Shown here piece after piece: positions 60,533 to 64,000 of a stretch of DNA of 64,000 nt (the stretch's first letter is position 1; every line of letters begins with the position of its first letter). This stretch comes from Actinoplanes sp. SE50/110 (lineage in GTDB: Bacteria > Actinomycetota > Actinomycetes > Mycobacteriales > Micromonosporaceae). The position numbers were made by a program, and so were the translations under genes. The stretch lies in contig NZ_LT827010.1 in the NCBI RefSeq assembly GCF_900119315.1, positions 5,117,001 to 5,181,000 on the forward strand. The letters are read 5' to 3'. A model generated the notes under the pieces. That model did not search any database. It was not told the origin of the DNA and saw only the letters and a program-made list of their open reading frames with translations.

Positions 60533-61732
60533 ATGACGCAGCGGATCGCGAGTTCCACCTCGCCGCTGTTCGAGAAGGCGGAACCGTCCGCCTACTTCAG
60601 CGACGACGACTACCGGCGCTTCCACGAACGGGCCGCCGGATACGACCGGGACAACCGGTTCTTCACCGAGGACTTCGAGGACCTGCGCGCCCGCGGCTAT
60701 CTGCGGGCCGCGATCCCGGCCGCGCTCGGGGGCGGCGGCCTGGGCTTCGCGGCGCTGGCCCGCGAGCAGCGGCGGCTGGCCTACTGGGCGCCGGCCACCG
60801 CGCTCGCGGTCACCATGCACCTGTACTGGACCGGGCCGGCCACCGCGGTGACCGCCGCGGGTGTCGAGGACCTGGGCTGGCTGCTGCGGGACGTGGCGGA
60901 CGGCAAGGTGCTGGCGGCCGGGCACGGCGAGCGCGGCAACGACCTGGGACTCGACGACGCGACCACCCTCGCGGTGCCGCAGGAGGACGGGTCGTGGCTG
61001 GTCACCGGACGCAAGACGTTCACCTCGCTCTCCCCGGTCTGGGACAAGCTGGGCATCCACGCCCGCGACGACTCCGACCCGGAACACCCGCGGATCGTGC
61101 ACCTGTTCGTCGACCGGGACGCGCCCGGGGTGCGCACCGAGAGGACCTGGGACGCGCTCGGCGTCCGGGCCACGGCCAGCGATGACACGATCCTGGAGAA
61201 CGTGCGGGTGCCGGCCGCCCAGTTCGTCGGCGCGCACGCGATCGGTCAGCCCTATCCGCCGTACATCCTCGGCATCCTGCAGTGGTATCTGCCGTTGGTG
61301 GCCAACGTCTATTTCGGCATCGCGCGGCGGGCCCTGGACCTGGCCGAACTCTCCGCCCAGGAGCGCGGGTCGCTGGCCCTGCCCGGGCAGCGGCACGCCG
61401 ACAAGCCGGCCGTGCAGCGGCAACTGGGGCAGGCCGAGATCCTGCTCGACGCGGCCTGGGCGCTGCTCGAGCAGACCACCGCCGACCTGGACGCCGGCGT
61501 CGACCACGGTGACTGGTGGACGTCCCGGCTGTTCGCCGCCAAGGAGTTCACCACCGGCACGGCACGGCAGGTGGTGGACATCGCGGTACAGGTGGCGGGC
61601 GCGTCCGCGGTCAGCCGGACCAACGAGCTGGAACGGCTGTACCGCGACGTGCGCACCGGCACCCTGCACCCGCCGAACAGCGACGCGATCCTCGACGTCG
61701 TCGGGCGCACCGCGGTCGGATCGCTGCCCTGA
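60533..61732 (+). CDS. Acyl-CoA-dehydrogenase-fold flavin monooxygenase, SfnB/DszC-like
   Basis: 399 residues of the acyl-CoA dehydrogenase superfamily: LRARGYLRAAIPAALGGGGL, MHLYWTGPATAV, FVDRDAPGVRTERTWDALGV and a C-terminal VVDIAVQVAGASAVSRTNEL. The catalytic Glu of true dehydrogenases is not evident at the usual place, and the overall pattern is nearer SfnB/DszC, which are FMNH2-dependent oxygenases for organosulfur compounds. Being cotranscribed with a cysteine-synthase-like gene and beside remnants of a sulfonate transporter and an FMN reductase, a role in oxidising sulfones or thioethers is likely. Its terminator follows. Confidence 0.82.
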   Translation: MTQRIASSTSPLFEKAEPSAYFSDDDYRRFHERAAGYDRDNRFFTEDFEDLRARGYLRAAIPAALGGGGLGFAALAREQRRLAYWAPATALAVTMHLYWTGPATAVTAAGVEDLGWLLRDVADGKVLAAGHGERGNDLGLDDATTLAVPQEDGSWLVTGRKTFTSLSPVWDKLGIHARDDSDPEHPRIVHLFVDRDAPGVRTERTWDALGVRATASDDTILENVRVPAAQFVGAHAIGQPYPPYILGILQWYLPLVANVYFGIARRALDLAELSAQERGSLALPGQRHADKPAVQRQLGQAEILLDAAWALLEQTTADLDAGVDHGDWWTSRLFAAKEFTTGTARQVVDIAVQVAGASAVSRTNELERLYRDVRTGTLHPPNSDAILDVVGRTAVGSLP

Positions 61733-61746
61733 CGTACGGGGGGAGA

Positions 61747-61773
61747 GGCGGCTCACCCGCTCGGTGAGCCGCC
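61747..61773. terminator. Bidirectional terminator hairpin
   Basis: GGCGGCTCACC (61747-61757) pairs perfectly with GGTGAGCCGCC (61763-61773), loop CGCTC-like 5 bases. It lies exactly between the convergent oxygenase and alcohol-dehydrogenase genes. Confidence 0.85.
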
Positions 61774-61780
61774 TGCCCGG

Positions 61781-62848
61781 TCAGCGCAGGGTGTCGACGT
61801 CGATCACGAAGCGGTAGCGGACGTCCGACTTCAGCACCCGCTCGTACGCCTCGTTGACCTGGTCGGCGCCGATCAGCTCGATCTCCGGGGCGATCCCGCG
61901 CTCGGCGCAGAAGTCCAGCATCTCCTGGGTCTCGGCGATCCCGCCGATGCTCGACCCGGCGAACGAACGCCGCGCGCCGAACAGCGAGAACACCGGCACC
62001 GGCAGCGGCTCCGGCGGGGCCCCGACGCTGACCAGGGTGCCGTCCAGGCGCAGCAGGCGCAGGTGCGCGCCCATGTCGATCGGCGCGCTGACGGTGTTGA
62101 TGATCAGGTCGAAGGTTCCGCTGAGCGTTTCGAAAGTGGCCGGGTCGCTGGTCGCGTAGTAGTGCTGCGCCCCGTACCGCAAGCCGTCGTCCTTCTTGCT
62201 GAGCGTCTGTGAGAGCACGGTGACCTCGGCGCCCATCGCCGCGGCGATCTTCACGGCCATGTGACCGAGACCGCCCATGCCGACGACCGCGACCCTCTTG
62301 CCCGGCCCGGCCTTCCAGTGCGACAGCGGGGAGTACGTGGTGATCCCGGCACAGAGCAGCGGAGCCGCCGCCTCGTAGGGGATGCTCTCCGGCACCCGCA
62401 GCACGAAGTCCTCGTCGACCACCACGTGCGTGGAATAGCCGCCCTGGGTGATCGTGCCGTCCCGGTCGACGCTGGCGTACGTGCCCACGTTGCCGCCGGT
62501 GCAGTACTGCTCCTGGCCGGCCTTGCAGTTGTCGCACTCCCGGCAGGAGTTGACCATGCAGCCGACGCCGACCCGGTCATCGACCCGGTGGCGGCTGACC
62601 TCGGCACCGACCTCGGCGACCCGGCCGACGATCTCGTGACCCACGGTCAGCGGGTACGCGACGTCACCCCACTCCCCGCGCACGGTGTGGATGTCGGAGT
62701 GGCAGATGCCGGCGTAGCGGATTTCGATCAGTACATCGCGCGGCCCCAGGTCGCGCCGCTCGACGGTGGTGCGCACGAGCGGGTCGGTGGCCGAGGTCGC
62801 GGCGATCGCGTTGACGGTGAGAATGATGCCCTCCGGTGTGCTGTTCAT
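61781..62848 (-). CDS. Zinc-dependent alcohol dehydrogenase (CAD/YahK type)
   Basis: 355 residues from the ATG at 62848. Catalytic zinc ligands are in [16 protein letters not shown] (Cys ~44) and [13 protein letters not shown]; the structural zinc site is [17 protein letters not shown]; the NAD(P) loop is [19 protein letters not shown] and the NADP-type MGGLGH ending is characteristic of cinnamyl-alcohol-dehydrogenase-like aldehyde reductases. It starts at the last base of the regulator gene (ATGA overlap), so it is the target or partner of that regulator. Confidence 0.93.
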   Translation of the reverse strand: MNSTPEGIILTVNAIAATSATDPLVRTTVERRDLGPRDVLIEIRYAGICHSDIHTVRGEWGDVAYPLTVGHEIVGRVAEVGAEVSRHRVDDRVGVGCMVNSCRECDNCKAGQEQYCTGGNVGTYASVDRDGTITQGGYSTHVVVDEDFVLRVPESIPYEAAAPLLCAGITTYSPLSHWKAGPGKRVAVVGMGGLGHMAVKIAAAMGAEVTVLSQTLSKKDDGLRYGAQHYYATSDPATFETLSGTFDLIINTVSAPIDMGAHLRLLRLDGTLVSVGAPPEPLPVPVFSLFGARRSFAGSSIGGIAETQEMLDFCAERGIAPEIELIGADQVNEAYERVLKSDVRYRFVIDVDTLR

Positions 62849-63696
62849 ACGTATGTCGCCGCCCACGACGCCAGCAGCGTCAGGGCGTGCGCGGTCGTGG
62901 ACCCCGGCTCCGCGGAGTAGACGGTCAGCGTCAGATCCGGCTCGGCGCGCAGGTCGAGACTTTCGTACGCCAGACTCAGATCCCCCACGATGTGGTGCCG
63001 AAACTGCTTGACGCCGGTTCCGTGGGTGCGCACGTTGTGGGCACCCCACCGGCGGCGGAACTCGTCACTGCGGGTCGACAGCTCCCCCACCAGCTCGTGC
63101 AGCTCGCCGTCGTGCGGATCCTTGCCGGCCGCGGTCCGCAGGTTCGCCACCAGCATGTCCGCGGCCAGATCCCAATCCGGGTAGAACCGCCGGGCCGCGC
63201 TGTCCAGGAAGATGAACCGCCCGAAGTTCGGCGGGCTGACCGGATCGGCGAACAGGTCACTGAACATCGCCCGGCCCAGATGGTTCGCGGCCAGCACGTC
63301 CTGCCGCCCGTTGGCCACCGTCGCCGGCACGGTGATCGCGTCGATCGACCACTGCAGGCTCGGCCGCACCACCCACGCCTTCGGCCGGCGCTGCGGCCGG
63401 ACCAACCGGCTGCTGCCGTTCGCCGCCTGCGCCAGGCGCAGCAGGTGGACCCGCTCGGCGTCGTCGAGCTGCAACGCCCGGGAGATCGCCTCCAGCACGC
63501 CGGCCGACACCCCGGCCAGCTGGCCGCGCTCCAGCTTCGCGTAATACTCCACGCTCATCCCGGCGAGCGCCGCCACCTCACTGCGCCGCAGCCCCGGCAC
63601 GCGGCGCTGCCCACCCCCGGGAATGCCGGCCCGCTCCGGTGAGATCTTGGCGCGGCGCGACGTCAGGAAGTCCCGCACCTCGGATCGGTTGTCCAC
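62845..63696 (-). CDS. XRE/MmyB family transcriptional regulator
   Basis: 283 residues from a GTG at 63696. Residues ~10-75 form the HTH ([40 protein letters not shown]); the rest is the MmyB ligand-binding domain with [40 protein letters not shown] and [10 protein letters not shown], all complete. It overlaps the alcohol dehydrogenase by 4 bases, which is the usual arrangement in which such regulators control a neighbouring dehydrogenase/reductase. Compare the headless relative at 11016. Confidence 0.93.
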   Translation of the reverse strand: MDNRSEVRDFLTSRRAKISPERAGIPGGGQRRVPGLRRSEVAALAGMSVEYYAKLERGQLAGVSAGVLEAISRALQLDDAERVHLLRLAQAANGSSRLVRPQRRPKAWVVRPSLQWSIDAITVPATVANGRQDVLAANHLGRAMFSDLFADPVSPPNFGRFIFLDSAARRFYPDWDLAADMLVANLRTAAGKDPHDGELHELVGELSTRSDEFRRRWGAHNVRTHGTGVKQFRHHIVGDLSLAYESLDLRAEPDLTLTVYSAEPGSTTAHALTLLASWAATYV

Positions 63697-63860
63697 GCCA
63701 CGACCGTACGTCGCCGCCGGGGCCGCTGGGATGCACTACGAGTACACCTGTCACCCGGGCCACACCGATGAACTTCGTCCATATCCGCCGACCGGCCCGC
63801 ACCCGCGGGGAGAATCGGGGCGTTCCACCAGCCTCCCGGCCGACTCGAGGAAGGCACCCG

Positions 63861-64000
63861 ATGCTACGGCGCGAGATCCCGGTCACCGCGGTCCTGGCCT
63901 GCCTGGCCGCGTTCGCCGGCACGCGACCCGCGTACGCCGGCAACGAGATGATGGTCGAGCGGTGCAGCGGTGACGTCTACATCTCCTCCGCCTACAACGA
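63861..64000 (+). CDS. Secreted protein (partial; runs off window end)
   Basis: The first 46 codons are visible from the ATG at 63861, with AGGAAGG seven to eight bases upstream. They encode a signal peptide (VTAVLACLAAFAGTRPAYA cleavage region) followed by NEMMVERCSGDVYISSAYN, so the mature protein begins with a Cys-containing segment. The family cannot be told from this much. It is divergent from the regulator operon. Confidence 0.75.
   Translation, partial: MLRREIPVTAVLACLAAFAGTRPAYAGNEMMVERCSGDVYISSAYN

Overview
The window is very GC-rich, uses many GTG starts, and is packed with short overlapping genes on both strands. Gene content (CtaG/DUF2243 pair, GGDEF-EAL and PilZ proteins, actinobacterial glycoside hydrolases with CBM2/CBM13/CBM42 modules, BluB behind a cobalamin riboswitch, MmyB-type regulators, many lipoproteins) points to a chromosomal segment of a soil actinomycete, most likely Micromonosporaceae (Actinoplanes-like). 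That placement is inference. I saw no rRNA, tRNA, CRISPR array, insertion sequence or phage module.

Region 1 (1-6.6 kb) is a tightly coupled minus-strand operon: GT2 glycosyltransferase, DUF2064 nucleotidyl/glycosyltransferase, methyltransferase, membrane-anchored molybdopterin oxidoreductase, small membrane protein, response regulator. It is transcribed divergently from a sugar epimerase/GT-C membrane protein pair, so the whole looks like an envelope glycoconjugate locus with a redox/signalling tail. Region 2 (6.7-17.6 kb) is a mixed stretch with a lipoprotein, a DinB protein, orphan ORFs and several gene remnants (decarboxylase C-terminus, headless MmyB regulator, esterase scrap, frameshifted third gene of the CtaG operon) around a large secreted GH31 enzyme. 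Region 3 (17.5-25.2 kb) holds a GGDEF-EAL protein, a subtilase with a Trp-rich repeat tail, a CHASE3/HAMP-type histidine kinase and an intact Orn/Lys/Arg decarboxylase.

Region 4 (25.2-38.9 kb) contains three secreted GH54 alpha-L-arabinofuranosidases, each with a different carbohydrate-binding module (CBM13, CBM42, CBM2), two of them behind LacI-type operators. Between them lie an orphan HflX N-terminal domain, a PilZ protein, a KAS III, a riboswitch-controlled BluB, SIMPL, GNAT, proline iminopeptidase and baeRF-type genes. Region 5 (38.9-49.6 kb) has a lipoprotein metallopeptidase with an internal degenerate duplication, envelope genes (GT2, DUF218), a low-GC patch of orphan genes flanked by direct repeats of a divergent promoter region, an MFS exporter, and the methionine importer metNIQ.

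Region 6 (49.7-64 kb) carries membrane proteins, a decayed M20 peptidase next to a YbdK-type ligase, a PadR/membrane-protein pair, and a sulfur-acquisition island: redoxin-like protein, scarred sulfonate-binding-protein/FMN-reductase remnant, cysteine/cystathionine synthase and SfnB/DszC-like flavin monooxygenase. A shared promoter motif (CTAG-WWYN-CCTAT-S) precedes these genes, and a related core lies upstream of metQ, suggesting one sulfur-starvation regulon. The window ends with an MmyB regulator-alcohol dehydrogenase operon and the start of a secreted protein.
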